Part shown: positions 1 through 11,634 of the stretch, in pieces
Position numbering within the stretch: the first letter of the stretch is position 1
Layout: the number at the start of each line of letters is the position of its first letter
NCBI GenBank assembly: GCA_021018995.1
Contig: CM037589.1
Coordinates: 7,765,001 to 7,829,000 of the forward strand
DNA length: 64,000 bases
Direction of reading: 5' to 3'
Source: Chloranthus sessilifolius
Lineage: Eukaryota; Streptophyta; Magnoliopsida; Chloranthales; Chloranthaceae
Position numbers and translations under genes: made by a program
The notes under the pieces: model-generated
The model's input: only the letters and a program-made list of their open reading frames with translations
Told to the model about the DNA's origin: nothing
Databases searched by the model: none

Positions 1-1040
1 AAGTTGTAACCTTAGGGAGTCAATATATGGTTTGAAGCACTCGCCTCATGCTTGATTCATGCGTTTCAGTGGAGTGACCGTTGCTATGAGATTTCAGAAA
101 CGCTACTCAGTGCATATCGTTTTTCTATCATTCTGGTCTTGTCGGTTGTATGATCTTATTAATGAATGTTGATGATATGGTGATTACTGGAGATGATTCC
201 TTTTTCATAAAGTGAAAGAGGAACTTGGTAGGATTTGTAAAGTGAAAGACTTATGCACCTGAAATATTTTCGTGGTTTGGAGGTAGCCAGATCGAAGAAA
301 GGGATATTTCTTTCTCAAAGGAAATGTGCTCTTGATTTGCTGAATGATACGAGTATGCATGGATGCAAGCTTGCTTCCTCTCCTATGAATTCTGAACTCT
401 CTCTCCATGAGAAGGAAAGGGAGTTATTATCTGACCCCATGAGTATCAACGCCTGGTGGGTAGGCTTATCTATCTTAATCTTATGTGACCAAGCATTACT
501 TTTGCACTCAGCCTTGTCAGCCAGTTTATGTATGCTCCTTGTGCTCCTCATTTAGCTGATGGTCATCACATTGTCACATTCATGAAGGCCAACTAGCTGC
601 TGATTGTCGCTCTACATTTGGGTATTGCGCTTTCCTTGGAAGCAACTTTTATTTGTGGAAAAGTAAAAAAAGCCAGTGATTGCCTCCAAATCTCGTGCCG
701 AGGTTGAGTATTGGGCGATTTCGCATGGAGCATGACTCTTATTTTTGAGCTTGACTTTCCGATTAGTGGCCCTATGTCTGTACATTGTGACAGTGAAGCA
801 GCAGAGCTCCACAAACTTACAAAGCATATTGGAGTTTTTTTTTTGATCGGTACAGAGCATATTGGAGTTGACAATCATTTTTTTGGAGAAAAGGTTTCAG
901 ATCAGACTGTGGAGCTTGTGGATGTATCCTCTTCCCAACAGCTGGCCGATATTTTCACTATGGCAGTTGGCCCTTTGCTTCTTCAGGACATCACTTTCAA
1001 GCTGGCATGCATGAAATTTATGCTCCAACTTGAGGGGAAA
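1..1040 (+). pseudogene. Ty1/copia polyprotein remnant (RT and RNase H end)
   Basis: This is the tail of a copia polyprotein, cut by the window edge. Visible pieces are a YGLKxxP-like stretch near 25-55, VDDMVITGDD at about 166-197 (the RT active-site region, VDDM), LKYFRGLEVARSKKGIF from 256, and an RNase H end with HCDSEAA near 783 and SSSQQLADIFT near 926. The reading frame changes several times and is interrupted between 555 and 711, so it cannot make a full protein. The lineage resembles the complete copia element at 22051-30620. A purine tract (1031-1040) and an LTR start follow directly. It lies upstream of the SET-gene exons, probably inside an intron of that gene. Confidence 0.85.
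1031..1040 (+). other. Polypurine tract of the copia remnant
   Basis: tgaggggaaa lies directly before a TG that starts the LTR. Position and composition fit the plus-strand primer of a copia element. Confidence 0.6.
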
Positions 1041-1290
1041 TGTTGGAATATATTTGTGTACATATGTATATGTGTGGGGAGTATATATGGGTGTGTGTAC
1101 TATCTTTCTCTTACTCTTAATATCATTCTCATTATTTCTTCACCCCTCTCTCTCATCTTCTTCTTCCTCTAATCCTAAACCTAAAACCACTAATCTAATC
1201 CTAATACCTCTATTCTAACCCTTATACCACGAGCCTACACCACTCTTCAACCAACCCTAATCCTCTTATGCAGGAAGCCGTTAAAGTTGA
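1041..1290 (+). mobile_element. Copia LTR, right end uncertain
   Basis: The sequence starts with TGTTGGAAT right after a polypurine tract, as copia 3' LTRs do, and continues with AT-rich and CT-rich DNA. No second LTR copy is in the window, so the right end is a guess and the LTR may be truncated by the LINE fragment that follows. Confidence 0.5.
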
Positions 1291-1299
1291 GATTTAAGA

Positions 1300-2087
1300 T
1301 GATCTATAGATCGACTTAACAAAAATGCAATAGTGGCTGATATTTTGGGATTGAGGGGTTAAAAAGGAGGAAATTGAGGAGGTCACGATGTTGATTCGTG
1401 AGTTGAGTGGGCTGGACTTGAAAAAGAAAGGATGCTTCACAATCAAGTCTCTCTATAGGGACTTGAGTAGGAGACTTGTGGTAGACCAACAGTGGCCAGT
1501 AATGTGGAAATGTGGGGCTCCTTTTCATATCAAGATCTTTGCTTGGGATGTGGTGTGGTTAGAGTCTTAAGTGTGTCCAACTGCACAAAAGATGTATGGA
1601 TGTTTTGGTGGAATGTAAGTTCTGTGGTGTCGAGGAGGAATCGATAGGCACCTGTTTCTGAGATGTCAGCTTGTGACTATATTTGAGATGCTGCCATGGC
1701 CTTTTTGGGGCTTAGTGACTATATAGGTGAGTTTTGTGGTCTGGCTCTGGCTGTCTGGCTAGAGGGGAGCCACGGAAGGCTCCATTAGCAATCTTTTCGG
1801 AAATCAATAGGCATATATTTGAAAAGAAATTTCGGACTCCCAGATTTGTGAGGATGCTATCTTGGGAGACCTTTACTATTCGTGTCTAGCGTCTCCTACC
1901 CAGCAATGTTGATAGCTGATATCGTATTGGAATTGGAGCAGATCCGACCACCATAGAGACCCCTGTAAGCTTTTTTTTTTTTTGTCCTTTTTCTTTTTTG
2001 GCAAAGGACTTCGCTGCACTTGCTTTTGATCATTGTATGTTCGTCCCACTTAATGAAAGTATGCCTTTAATTTGATCCAAAAAAAAC
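1300..2087 (+). mobile_element. L1-type LINE 3' fragment (zf-RVT region and tail)
   Basis: Translation at 1388-1570 gives KKGCFTIKSLYRDLSRR and VMWKCGAPFHIKIFAWDVVW, the pattern of the reverse-transcriptase zinc-binding domain (zf-RVT) at the end of plant L1 ORF2. Past the stop at 1568 the frame continues as CKFCGVEEESIGTC, the cysteine part of that domain. The sequence ends with cacttaatgaaagt and an A-run at about 2078-2087, typical of a LINE 3' end. Stops and frameshifts make it a dead 5'-truncated copy. Confidence 0.7.
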
Positions 2088-2597
2088 TTTTATTTATCGT
2101 TTTCGAAATAAAACAAGTTAAGAACAATGGGTTTTTGAATAAAACTCATAGCTTGAAAACTAAGAATCTTGGGTTTACAACATATTCTTTTCCTGTCTTT
2201 CTTCCTAGATTTTTTTTTCCTACTTTGTTGATCTTTTCATTTCTTTTCTTGACTTACTCGGATTTTTCCTCCCTTTTTTTTGTATACTCTTTTCTTCTTT
2301 CTCCCATATTCCGATTTGGTGTGTATGTTCATGAGAACTACACCTACCTAATAAATTATTCTATAATTTCTACATGGTAACTTACATGAATGGCATTATG
2401 GAGGCTTGCTAGATAAACGTATACCACATTTTTGATGTATTGTTTGCTGACTGATAACTCATGGATTCCATCTGGTTTGATTTCTAGCATAAAACTTGCT
2501 AGTAGCCTAATCTGTATTTTTTTTTCACTAGATGTCAAGTCTTCTGTTACATATTTATCTCAAATTATAATTAATTACATTTAGGTGTTGCTTGTAG
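2088..2597 (+). other. Intron sequence before the first visible SET exon
   Basis: T-rich DNA without recognisable coding content. It ends in a good acceptor (ttgcttgtag at 2588-2597). No AWS-domain exon, expected just upstream of this SET exon, is seen here or in 1-2087, so the upstream exons are probably beyond the left edge. Confidence 0.5.
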
Positions 2598-5500
2598 ACA
2601 GAAAGATGTGGATCGGGGCTAATAGCAGATGAGGATATAAAACAAGGAGATTTTGTAATTGAGTATGTGGGAGAAGGTGACTGTTCCCATTTGTTGCATG
2701 TTGCTCTCATTGACATTTCAAGTATGGAGTGTTTATTTAGCAGTAAATTTCAAATGTTTTTTGTTCTGATCTCGATTTTCTTATTTATTTCAGTCATCGA
2801 CGACAAAACTTGTGAGGAAAGGCTTTGGAAAATGAAACACCGTGGGGAAACAAATTTCTATTTATGTGAGATTAACCGAGATATGGTGATCGATGCCACA
2901 TACAAGGGAAACAAGTCGAGATATATAAACCATAGTTGTCAGCCCAATACTGAGATGCAAAAATGGTTCTCTACTTTCCCTTGTTCTTACTTATTTGATT
3001 CATATTGATAAACTGATAATTATGCTAGTCTTATATAAATCTGTTATATTTAGGAGAATTGAAGGTGAAACCAGAATTGGCATATTTGCGACCCGGGACA
3101 TAAAAAAGGGCGAGGATCTGACCTATGATTATCAGTATGAGCACGTATTAGATATTTTACCTGCATATGAGCTTTCTTGGGTTCACTTGCTTTTATTTTG
3201 ATTGCCAGCCTTCTTATATTTAACCGTGCATGCTGCGCTTTCTTTTATTTTTATAGCATTTCATGCGATAGTGCCTGTTTTCCACGGATTCTTGTGCACG
3301 GATATTTTCCTTTATGATTATTCATCGATCTACAAAACCTGCAGGTTTGTTCAATTTGGAGCGGATCAAGTTTGCTATTGTGGTGCTTTAGGCTGTAGGC
3401 AAAAGCTGGGAACCAAACCTAGCAAGTCAAAGTTGCCTTCTTCAGATGCTGCATTGAAACTAGTTGCTTGTGAGGTGGCTGCCTCATCTCCCTGTGTGAA
3501 AGCATTTCTATCTCGAAAAGATGTTTGTGTAAGTGGCTAGGTGGACTAGTTAGACAGGAGATGCATATTGCATGCTGTATTGTTTATTTTTTATTTCATT
3601 TGCATTGATTGTTTTCACATTAGTCGTTGGATTCACTAGTTACCGGCCCTTCCTTTATAATTTGTTTTTATTTCACATTAGTTGTTGCATTGAAACTAGT
3701 TGCTTGCGAGGTGGCTGCCTCATCTCCCTGTGTGAAAGCATTTTTATCTCGAAAAGATGTTTGTGTAAGTGGCTAGGTGAACTATTTAGACAGGAGATGC
3801 ATATTGCTTGCTGTATTGTTTATTTTTATTTCATTTGCATTGATTGTTTTCACATTAGTTGTTCGATTCACTAGTTACCGTCCCTTCCTTTATAATTTGT
3901 AATGGCTGTACTCATTGTAATGATTATTACTTGAAATCTGTAGTTTGTTTCTTTAGAAGGCTTTTTACAATTAGAGGTGGAAAAGGAAACAACAGCTAAG
4001 TTACAAAAGTAGGGGCGGCTCTTAATTTCAATGTAAATGATCAGTATTCTAGATGATAGAAATGGCTAGCACTCAATAGATGGATCAAGCCTTGAAAAAG
4101 CTTTTGACTAAGTGACGTTTTTATCGCCCAAATTCATACAATCAAATTTTAGAATTGTTCGTACAATGCACACAGGCGACCCATCTAGAAAATTCATGGG
4201 GAAGCGTCAGATGGAGAGAGCAGCTGATGATGGGATGAAGGGGTTTCTCTTTGTTGCTTATCATGTTAAATTGGTATGTTGTGTTATTTTCTTTCTTGGT
4301 TTGGATTCCTACAAAAGGTAGTTTCTTTAATAAGTTTTTTACATTTATCTCTACGGACTACCAACCGAGTTAAACCATCCTGGGCTCTGTTCAATATTTT
4401 CTGCATACTTGCTCAAATGCCACCTAGATGTAAGTGTAAGAGTTAAGACGCCTAAATGAACGAATAATATCAAGGGCATGGTTGGCAGTTTGAATTAGTT
4501 TTCCAAAAATGAATTGCTCAGTTTGTAAATCTACCTTATCATAGTTGTTTTTAATGTTTTTATCTCCTTGCTCTCAAAACTGTATGTTGAAGTATGCTGT
4601 TATTGGAAAGAGAGAATGGTATAAATATGTAATAGAAAATACTGTTCATTAAGCAGTCAACTTGACATGACTAGGCCTTGGAGGTGCTTTCAATCGTAAT
4701 AACAGTTGGTTGATGATCATATGTAGTTGGTTGCTTTTTAATTCTAGCATTGAATTTTCGGCCTTGGAGCCTGCTTTCAATATTACTTTCGTGATAAACA
4801 TTCTGTCCTTTTTTTTTTGTTTTGGTATAAATGTAGAACTAATTTTGTGAACTTTTGCTCTTTGTAAAGGATTCCCCATATGGAGGATCAGATTCAGGTG
4901 TGGATACTCTCTCATCTATTTGAATGGTTTATGTATTTAGATGGCAATTGTGCCAAACTGAAAATTTTGAAATGAAAAAATGGCTGGCTATCTTTGAGAA
5001 GTGATTTTATTTATCTACCATAAACTTACTGTGTTGTTTTTCACAATGTAGGAAGTTCTCATGACGCTATTCCTTATCAAATAAAGACACATTCACAGAA
5101 TTGTATAGGGAAATTTGTACGAATATGGTGTCCCCTGGATAAGAGGTATACTCAGAAGTGAATACCTTATATCTCTATAATTTTGTCTTGGTCGCTCTAG
5201 TATGATATGGACAAGAAAATTCAGAGGAACTTGAATGATTTTTATAAAATTACTCTATCGCTAGGTGGCTTGAATGCTTTCTACTTGATATATTTCCTTT
5301 AAAGCGCAAGTCTATGACATGCATGGTAGGTGAAGGATCTCTAAGCCAATTGGGAATATTTATGAAACTTATGATATGCAAAAGTTTACTAATCTTATGT
5401 TGGTAATCAATATATAACTAAAAAATACGATAAAATTACAACCTGCTTTCAAGCTACTTTAGGATTGTTATAGTACAGAAAGTGGAGTGTTCTTCCAGTG

Positions 5501-7219
5501 CTTGTTGACTAAAAATGAGGATCTTAGAGTCAGTTGGAAGTTACCACCAAACTCCACACGATAATTATGCGAAGCATGGTTTTAAAACACGGGAACTCGA
5601 CTCGACTCGACTTGGAAATCATCTGAGTAGAGTCAACGCGGAAAATCGGTCTGACTCAGATTCTTTAATATATATATAATTTAAATATTTAATAGATGAA
5701 AATTCATTATTGTCCATATCCCATCCATTTAGTAATTAGGTATTCATCAAACGCCATCCATCTAAATATTCATTACATCTAAACAAAAGTTTAACTTTAC
5801 ATTATCAAATCAACCACATACTAAATTTTAATATTAAGTTCAATTATTCAAAACTTCAAATCCATCCAATCCAACCATATAATACTTTAACAAAAAGATA
5901 TAAAATCATTAAAATGTATCTGATCCTCTGAAACATCACTTCGTAGCAAGAACATTTCCTTGGCCATTTGACTGATTTCAATCAGATGATATTTCGTGCC
6001 AATATTTGGCCTTGAAGATGTTTACATCACGGTCTTCAAATCATGTGGCTAAGATGGTGATCCAGGTGGCACATATCCTAAAAATGACAGTCTTTATTTT
6101 GAACCAAACAAAAAAATTACTCTAAAAAAATTTCCAAGTGGCACATTCCCATGGTAAAAATCTCCCGTGCAAGTTTTTTTACTGTGGGCTTAGGGTTGCT
6201 CCAACCAAAAAACCCATCTTCTTAGGGGCTTAGGGCTGTTCCACTAATTTTTTTTTAATTATAAATGTGAAAAAATATATATATACTTGCAGCTGAGAGC
6301 TACTGCTCCACTCAATTTTTTTTTAATTATAAAAGTGAAAAAAAAATACTTACAACTGAGGGCTGCGATTCTTCTTCTTCTTCTAGATTTTAGGGCATGA
6401 GAGGGGCTGAGGGCTGTGATTCTTCTTCTTCGTCTTTGAGATTTTAGGGCTGAGAGATGAGATTAGGGCTGAGATTAGAGTTGAGGGGGCTGAGGGCTGC
6501 AATTCTTTCTTTCTTCTTCTTCTTCTTCTGTCTTTGAGATTTTAGGGCACGAGAGAGGAGTCGAGAGTTTCTGTTGAGAGGTCTTTAAGTATAATGAGGG
6601 GAGAAATTACAAGTTTGTCCTTTTTGTTAAATAAAATCCCCCGCCAGTCCTTGGTTTAGAGTCACTAAATTCAACTCTCCGAGGCCGCAAACTCGGACGA
6701 GTTGGCGAGTTGCTCGAGTCCCAAGCTTATTCGATCCCTTAAACGAGTCGATTCAGAACTTAGTCGAGCTGAGTTGACTTGCCCGAGTTCCGAGTCGACT
6801 TGCCGAGTTTTGATACCATGATGCAGAGTACTCATAGATCAATTTATGGTGTAGTCATATAATTTATCAACGAATTTTAAATGACTTTTCTAATTGTGAA
6901 TGCTCTTTTATTTCTTTGATTGGTACTATAATCTTGATTTCGATGGCAGTGAATATGAACTTATGAAATTCTAGTAGACGTCCAATTCTTAAAAATTCTT
7001 CTAAGCATACACCATATATTCCAGGTACCATGGAGGACTTATATCACAGTTCGACAACCATTCCAGAAAACACACTGTAAGGTTATTCATTAATCATTGA
7101 AATTTTTTTAGTGAACTTTCCAGCATACATTATCCTCTTTTAATCTGTGGCAGATTATTTTTGAGGATAGAGATGTTGAAATTCTCGATATGTCAAAGGA
7201 AGTTTGGGATTTTTTGTGA
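2598..7219 (+). CDS. ASHH3: SET-domain histone-lysine methyltransferase, ASHH3/ASHH4-like, 3' part
   Basis: Eight exons fit: 2598-2676, 2794-2965, 3054-3134, 3345-3528, 4870-4897, 5052-5145, 7025-7076, 7154-7219 (stop TGA). All introns are GT-AG and phases agree throughout, giving 251 codons plus stop. The first four exons encode the SET core: TERCGSGLIADEDIKQG, IEYVGE, IDDKTCEERLWKMKHRGE, the NHSCQPN motif of the AdoMet/lysine pocket, LTYDYQ, and post-SET CYCGALGC. The last four encode SSHDAIPYQ, CIGKFVRIW, GGLISQFDNHSRKH and FEDRDVEILDMSKEVWDFL, matching the conserved tail of plant ASHH3/ASHH4. These are nuclear SET2/ASH1-type enzymes that methylate histone H3, presumably K36. The AWS domain and N-terminus (about 110 residues by comparison with Arabidopsis ASHH3) are off-window. 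Exon 5 is a 28-nt microexon. The assignment is from remembered family motifs; ASHH3 versus ASHH4 is not settled. Confidence 0.9.
3451..3900 (+). repeat. Tandem duplication of the exon-4 tail and following intron
   Basis: A unit of about 236 bp occurs twice, at 3451-3686 and 3687-3900. It holds the last 78 nt of the exon ending at 3528, its splice donor (TGT then gtaagt) and about 160 bp of intron. The second copy keeps the coding frame and the donor, and is preceded by an acceptor-like tttcacattag. The copies differ at only a few bases. Joining this acceptor to the donor at 3528 would be out of frame. Confidence 0.85.
3901..4869 (+). other. Intron 4 of the SET gene, no gene seen
   Basis: AT-rich DNA. 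A 69-codon open frame at 4112-4321 has no recognised similarity and would not splice in phase with the flanking exons in any way I found. The intron ends at the acceptor of the 28-nt microexon (tgtaaag before 4870). Confidence 0.5.
5146..7024 (+). other. Intron 6 of the SET gene, carrying a hAT-like insertion
   Basis: This 1.9-kb intron separates CPLDKR from YHGGLISQ. About two thirds of it is one inserted element (5575-6820). The remaining flanks (5146-5574, 6821-7024) are AT-rich and featureless apart from the splice sites gtatac at 5146 and attccag at 7018-7024. Confidence 0.6.
5575..6820. mobile_element. Non-autonomous hAT-like TIR element
   Basis: The ends are inverted repeats: left begins catggttttaaaac and runs into ctcgactcgactcgac; the reverse complement of the right end begins catggtatcaaaactcgg and runs into gtcgactcgg. 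Flanking 8-mers atgcgaag and atgcagag are an imperfect 8-bp target duplication, as hAT elements make. The interior is AT-rich on the left and has repeated gagggctgngattcttcttc blocks at 6355-6540. No transposase frame is present. Confidence 0.6.
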
Positions 7220-7539
7220 CCTTTTGACGCTATCATATGGTATGTTGTAACAGATGCTTTACTTTTGCGACTTGTATAGGAAATTAGTCCCTGTCTATAT
7301 CTATTGCATGTTAAACCTGCGATTTTTTTTGTATCATGTACTTGTTTTATTCTTCTAATTGTAATCATGTTCAATCAATTACTTTTAAATTCCCTACATC
7401 ACTAATTTGTCCGTTCGATGGGACTTGGGAGCTTTATAGTGCTATTTGGAATATTTATTTATGGGGTCTCTCTCTCTTTCCTTTTTGCTTGGTTGATTTG
7501 AAAGCATTGCACAAAACAAGAACAATCTTTTATATATAT
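7220..7539 (+). other. Probable 3' UTR and downstream flank of the SET gene
   Basis: T-rich DNA after the TGA at 7217-7219, with no further coding similarity. I see no canonical AATAAA that would fix the transcript end. Confidence 0.35.
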
Positions 7540-7660
7540 GGGAGCCACTACTTGCACATGGGAGCATGGCCTTTGCATACGAAAACGTGAAAAATTTCCC
7601 TTGCAAAGGCCCTAGTTCTGTGTGCAAAAGACCAGTTTCCTTGTTGAAGGAGTGGCTCCC
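7540..7660. mobile_element. Short foldback MITE
   Basis: A 121-bp segment begins gggagccactacttg and ends in the inverse (agtggctccc), between TA-rich runs. The inside contains a further inverted pair around ggcctttgcat and gcaaaggcc. It is too small to encode a protein. The superfamily is unclear because the flanks are simple TA repeats. Confidence 0.6.
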
Positions 7661-7662
7661 TT

Positions 7663-7697
<35 letters not shown>
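7661..7697. repeat. (TA)n(TG)n microsatellite
   Basis: A tatata run is followed by about twelve gt repeats. It abuts the MITE on the left and the LINE tail on the right. Confidence 0.9.
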
Positions 7698-7709
7698 TTA
7701 TATCTATAT

Positions 7710-9032
7710 AAACACATTATAGCTGTAATTTCATTACTGGGAACACAATTACAACAGTTCAAAACAGGCACAACGAGGTGCTTTGCCCAAAATACAACGA
7801 AAACAAACAAAAATAAAAATAGAAAGGAGAAAAACAAGAGAGAAAAAACTCCAACCATACAAAAACAACTCGATGCTGCTCCCCTCCAACGAGATGTCGG
7901 ATGCAGGTCAAAGATCCTTCTTGGTGGCATCCATCACTTATTTGAGAGTCTGAATATCATTTCGAATACTCGTCTACTTTGTTCTTTCTAGTTTTCTCGG
8001 AAGATTCCTATGGCTAGCATCAGAGTTGTCAAAGGCGTGCCTAGGCCCTAGCCATATCTCTGTGCTTGGGCCTTAAATTCTAGGCCCAGGTGTAGAAAGG
8101 CACGCCCAAGCCCAAATGCACAAAAATGTGCCTAGGCGCGCCTCAGTTTATATATAATTTTTATCAATTATAAATTTATAATTTATATACTTATAGGTTA
8201 TATAAGAGTAATAAGTTACTCAATTGTTAGTTCATTAGTTCTTAAACCTGTAAATTCGATGTTTCCTCACTTGCACCTTCCATTACAGGTCCAATCCCTA
8301 CTTGTTAGTTGTTACTTAATTCGTTCTTAGATAATTATACTACTTGCTAGTTGCCTACTTGCCTACTTGCTAGTTTGTTAAATTTTATTTTTTTAGTGCA
8401 CATGATGTTACTTGGGCATGGACTTGGAAACCCCCTATTTGCCAATAGAAATGTTGGCCTACTTCCACACCGATATATTGTATAATCCTTTTACAGTTGT
8501 TTATGATGCTTATTTGTTTCTTGTTCTTTACATACATGTTTAAAATTAAAAATATATGTAATATTTTAAATGTCACCAATTATTAAGAGAAATATAAAAT
8601 ACAATGATACATATAATCCTAGATTAATATATAAATATTTAAATATGTAAAGTTATAATAAATAAAAATAAAAATAAAAATAAAAATGCACCTTAAAAAT
8701 AGTCCCGCGCCTTTGCGCCTAGTCCTTAGGGACCCTTGTCTCCTCGAGTGCGCCTAATGCCTTTGACGACACCAGCTAGCATTTTTCAAGTGTTGTCCAA
8801 AATTCTATCAGATGGATCCTTTGCCCAACCTTCTAGGACCATGATGTAAGACCGTCCGAAGCGTCCATTAACCCTAAGTCATACTAAAAATGCATCCAAT
8901 TGCTCTCTTGCAAATCCACATCTCATAAAAGGTTCTCCATTCTCTCTTACACTCTCCCAGAACTTCTATTGTATTGATACATTCATTCCCCTTTTCCTCA
9001 ATTGTGCACATATTTTTCCCTACGTCACCTCC
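7710..9032 (-). mobile_element. L1-type LINE 3' fragment, split by a MITE
   Basis: Read on the minus strand, the segment ends like a plant L1 tail: a T-rich stretch with gttgtatttt, then ctgttgtaattgtg and cagtaatgaaatt (near 7725-7760). The upstream part (8783-9032) is a degenerate continuation without a clear domain. The two parts are separated by the 8021-8774 insertion, whose target duplication proves they were once joined. The family call rests on the tail only. Confidence 0.4.
8021..8774. mobile_element. hAT-like MITE, 754 bp, with 8-bp TSD
   Basis: An exact 8-bp duplication, gctagcat, flanks the element (8013-8020 and 8775-8782). The termini are inverted: cagagttgtcaaaggc on the left, and tggtgtcgtcaaaggc as the reverse complement of the right. 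Both subterminal regions are rich in aggcgcgcctagg-like palindromes and the centre is AT-rich. There is no coding capacity. Confidence 0.8.
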
Positions 9033-10309
9033 TATATTGTGACGTCCCCAAATTCACACACCGGATCAATGCACTCACTTGGAGACATCACACTACGTCA
9101 TATATCCATGATTTTAAATAAATCAATTATTCCATAAAGATCCGCATAAAAACGCAACGGAAAAAAAACAACTATTAAAAGTGCACGCAATTTTTTTTTT
9201 TCTTCATCATGAGAACAATACTAAATTATGAGATAACAACCTATTATACAAAATTGTATGGTTACTCCTTAAATTAAATATAACTGAAATTAAACATAAT
9301 CCATCATTAACCTGAACTTGTTCATAAAACAATCTGAATTAAACATCTAAAAATCCTTTCTAATGCATAAAAAAAATCCTATAAACTAAACTTCAAATCC
9401 ATCTTCGCTCAGATCTGGATTCCCGTCAATCATTGAAGCGTCTACTTCATCCACTCCATGTATAGCTGTACTCCCTGGAATCCTAAACAATGGGTCAGTT
9501 TACCAAGTAAGCTGGTATGGACCAGACATGATGAGGCTAATAGAAAAGGTTCATAACTCAAATCATCTCATAAAAATCAAACAATAACAGAGATATAGCA
9601 TGTGACATAAAGAATAAGTAAAGCAATAGAATGCAACTGAAACATAGCATTAAATCTAAATAAACATTATGACTTGGGTCTCTACCATAATTTCATGTGT
9701 GGTTATTTTTAATTGTGCATTTAATGCTCATGAATCGGCATACATAATGGACATGGTTATCTCTTTCTTAATCATTGTCCTAATTTTCTCTGATCCTTCA
9801 ATTAGTATCTACGTTAACCTTCACATAACTTCTCTTTAGTTAAGTAGAAAGCTTAAAATTAAAGACCTTTTCCATCCCTTCAGTCTTATCATTAATGCAT
9901 GGATGCATAACTTTTATTACTTGTCATTTTTATTCATGTTAATTCCTCTAGTATAAGCCCATAGGAATTCTATCATAATCGTAGAAATATTTTATTTTCA
10001 TGTGTCATGTCGTAAACACATCTTTTCACTTTTATGAATGCCATGAATGTACATGCATAGAAAAACTTGAAATCAACCGATCATGCAATAGCTCTTTCAC
10101 TTGTTTAGGCTTAACACATCATAAATATGTAATCTCTATCGATTCTTACTTGTTTCATGTTGTGTAAATCAAACATCCTAGCTTGCATGGATTCTAAGCA
10201 ATAAAACAATGATGAACATAAATAAACATTTAAGCATGATGATTAAATATAGACAATATTTGAATAAAAATTCATTGCTTGCATCCTAGACAAATTTTGA
10301 AATTCCTAA

Positions 10310-10690
10310 CAAATTCTGGATTACGGGCGATTCGGTTTACGAGCAGTTCGGATTCGGGCAGATTCGGGTTCCAAAAGCAGTTACGGATTCTGCGCGGATT
10401 CGATTCCAAACGGTTCGGATTAAACAGATTCTGGATTACGAGCAGATTCTCGATTCGGATGATTCGGATTCGGGCGATTCGAGTTCCAAACAGATTCGGA
10501 TTACGCGCGGATTCTAGATTCCAAAGCAGATTCGGATTACGAACAAATTTTGGATTCGGGCGATTCGGTTTCCAACAGATTCGGATTCCAAATAGCAGTT
10601 CGGATTCGACGATTCGGTTTCCAAAGCAGTTACGGATTACGAGCAGTTACAGAATTCGATTCGGATTACGCGCAGATTTTGGATTCTGCA
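10310..10690. repeat. Degenerate minisatellite inside the 3' LTR
   Basis: Irregular repeats built on gattcgg, gattacg, ttccaaa and gcag. The matching zone of the other LTR (17694-18010) has the same architecture but mostly gattacgg and gattctgg variants and a different length, whereas the DNA on both sides is nearly identical between the LTRs. This makes spurious open frames (for example 10279-10731). Confidence 0.8.
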
Positions 10691-11101
10691 CCGAATTTCG
10701 TGATCAATCACAAAACCCCGTGTACCATTGAATACCCGTGATTAAGCATAAAAATTTATGAATCTAATATGAAGGATATTCATTAAATGAAATAAACTCT
10801 AATTTCTATTTTATTGTGTTATCTACATTTCCGATTAATCTCAACATGATTTTTCCATACCTCTAGTCTACGCGTAAAATATTTATGTAACTTCTCTCCC
10901 TTGATCCAATCCGAAGCACTAATCCGAAAACCGGTCGTGTCGTAAGCTCCTCTTGCGTTCTTCTAAGCCTTCAAACCAAAAACACAAGGGTTCTTCTTCT
11001 AATTTTCCTCCTCTAGAATTCTCTCTCTTTCTCTATGATGTTATTAAGTTATAAGAGTTATGTAAAAATTCTATAAATTAATCTCTATATTTATAATACT
11101 T

Positions 11102-11375
11102 TATGGTTTCCTATTTAAGATCTAATTCTATTTAGAATGCTTTAAGGTTTCCTATTTAAGATCTAACTCTATTCAGAATACTTAAGGTTTCCTATTTAAG
11201 ATCTAACTCTATTTAGAATTTCCTACATGGGTCTTAAGTGATTCTATGGCCTTTAATTACTTAATGGGTCTTTAATTAGTTATTGGGTCTTTAATTACTT
11301 AATGAGTCTTTAATTAGTTATTGGGTCTTTAATTAATTATTGGGTCTTTAATTACTTAATGGGTCTTTAGTTAAT
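11102..11375. repeat. Two short tandem repeats near the LTR end
   Basis: At 11102-11222 a unit of about 39 bp around ggtttcctatttaagatct is present three times. At 11235-11375 a unit of about 20 bp, gggtctttaattacttaat or a variant, is repeated. In the other LTR the second array (about 18570-18650) is shorter, which explains about half of the length difference between the LTRs. Confidence 0.75.
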
Positions 11376-11620
11376 TTACTAACATATTTTAAAAGTCCAT
11401 TAAACATTGCTAAACGCACCCCAATTATTACTAACACATATTTAAGGGCTTTTAGGGTATATTAATTAGATTAATTAATTATCATGAGTTATTATAAAAT
11501 AAAGTACGCATTACATTCATGCGTAAAATTAATCACATCCATCAAATCACTTAAACTAATCATAATTACAAATCTAGTAAATAATTAAGGACTAAATAAC
11601 GAAAAATCTCGGTCGTTACA

Positions 11621-11634
11621 TTCTTCCCTCCTTA
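11621..11634 (-). other. Polypurine tract of the Ty3/gypsy element
   Basis: On the minus strand aaggagggaagaa directly precedes the TG of the 3' LTR, the expected plus-strand priming site. Confidence 0.8.

Larger units (their letters stand above)
9038..11620 (-). repeat. 3' LTR of the Ty3/gypsy element
   Basis: 2583 bp, starting TGTGACGTCC and ending CGTTACA. It matches 16442-18888 nearly base for base except in two internal repeat zones: a minisatellite at about 10310-10690 and the gggtctttaatta repeats at 11235-11375, which carry more copies here. Confidence 0.93.

Noticed and set aside
2072..2380. 102-codon Phe/Leu-rich frame
   Set aside because: A product of T-rich intron sequence, resembling a membrane protein only by composition.
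4112..4321. Possible extra exon of the SET gene
   Set aside because: No similarity to ASHH3-type proteins was recognised and it is not needed: exon phases already fit without it.
7442..7991. Open frames on both strands, 162 and 141 codons
   Set aside because: They cross a MITE, a TG microsatellite and a LINE tail; no domain and no conserved start.
10279..10741. 150-codon frame with RFG/FGF repeats
   Set aside because: It is the minisatellite of the gypsy LTR; the equivalent frame is absent in the other LTR.
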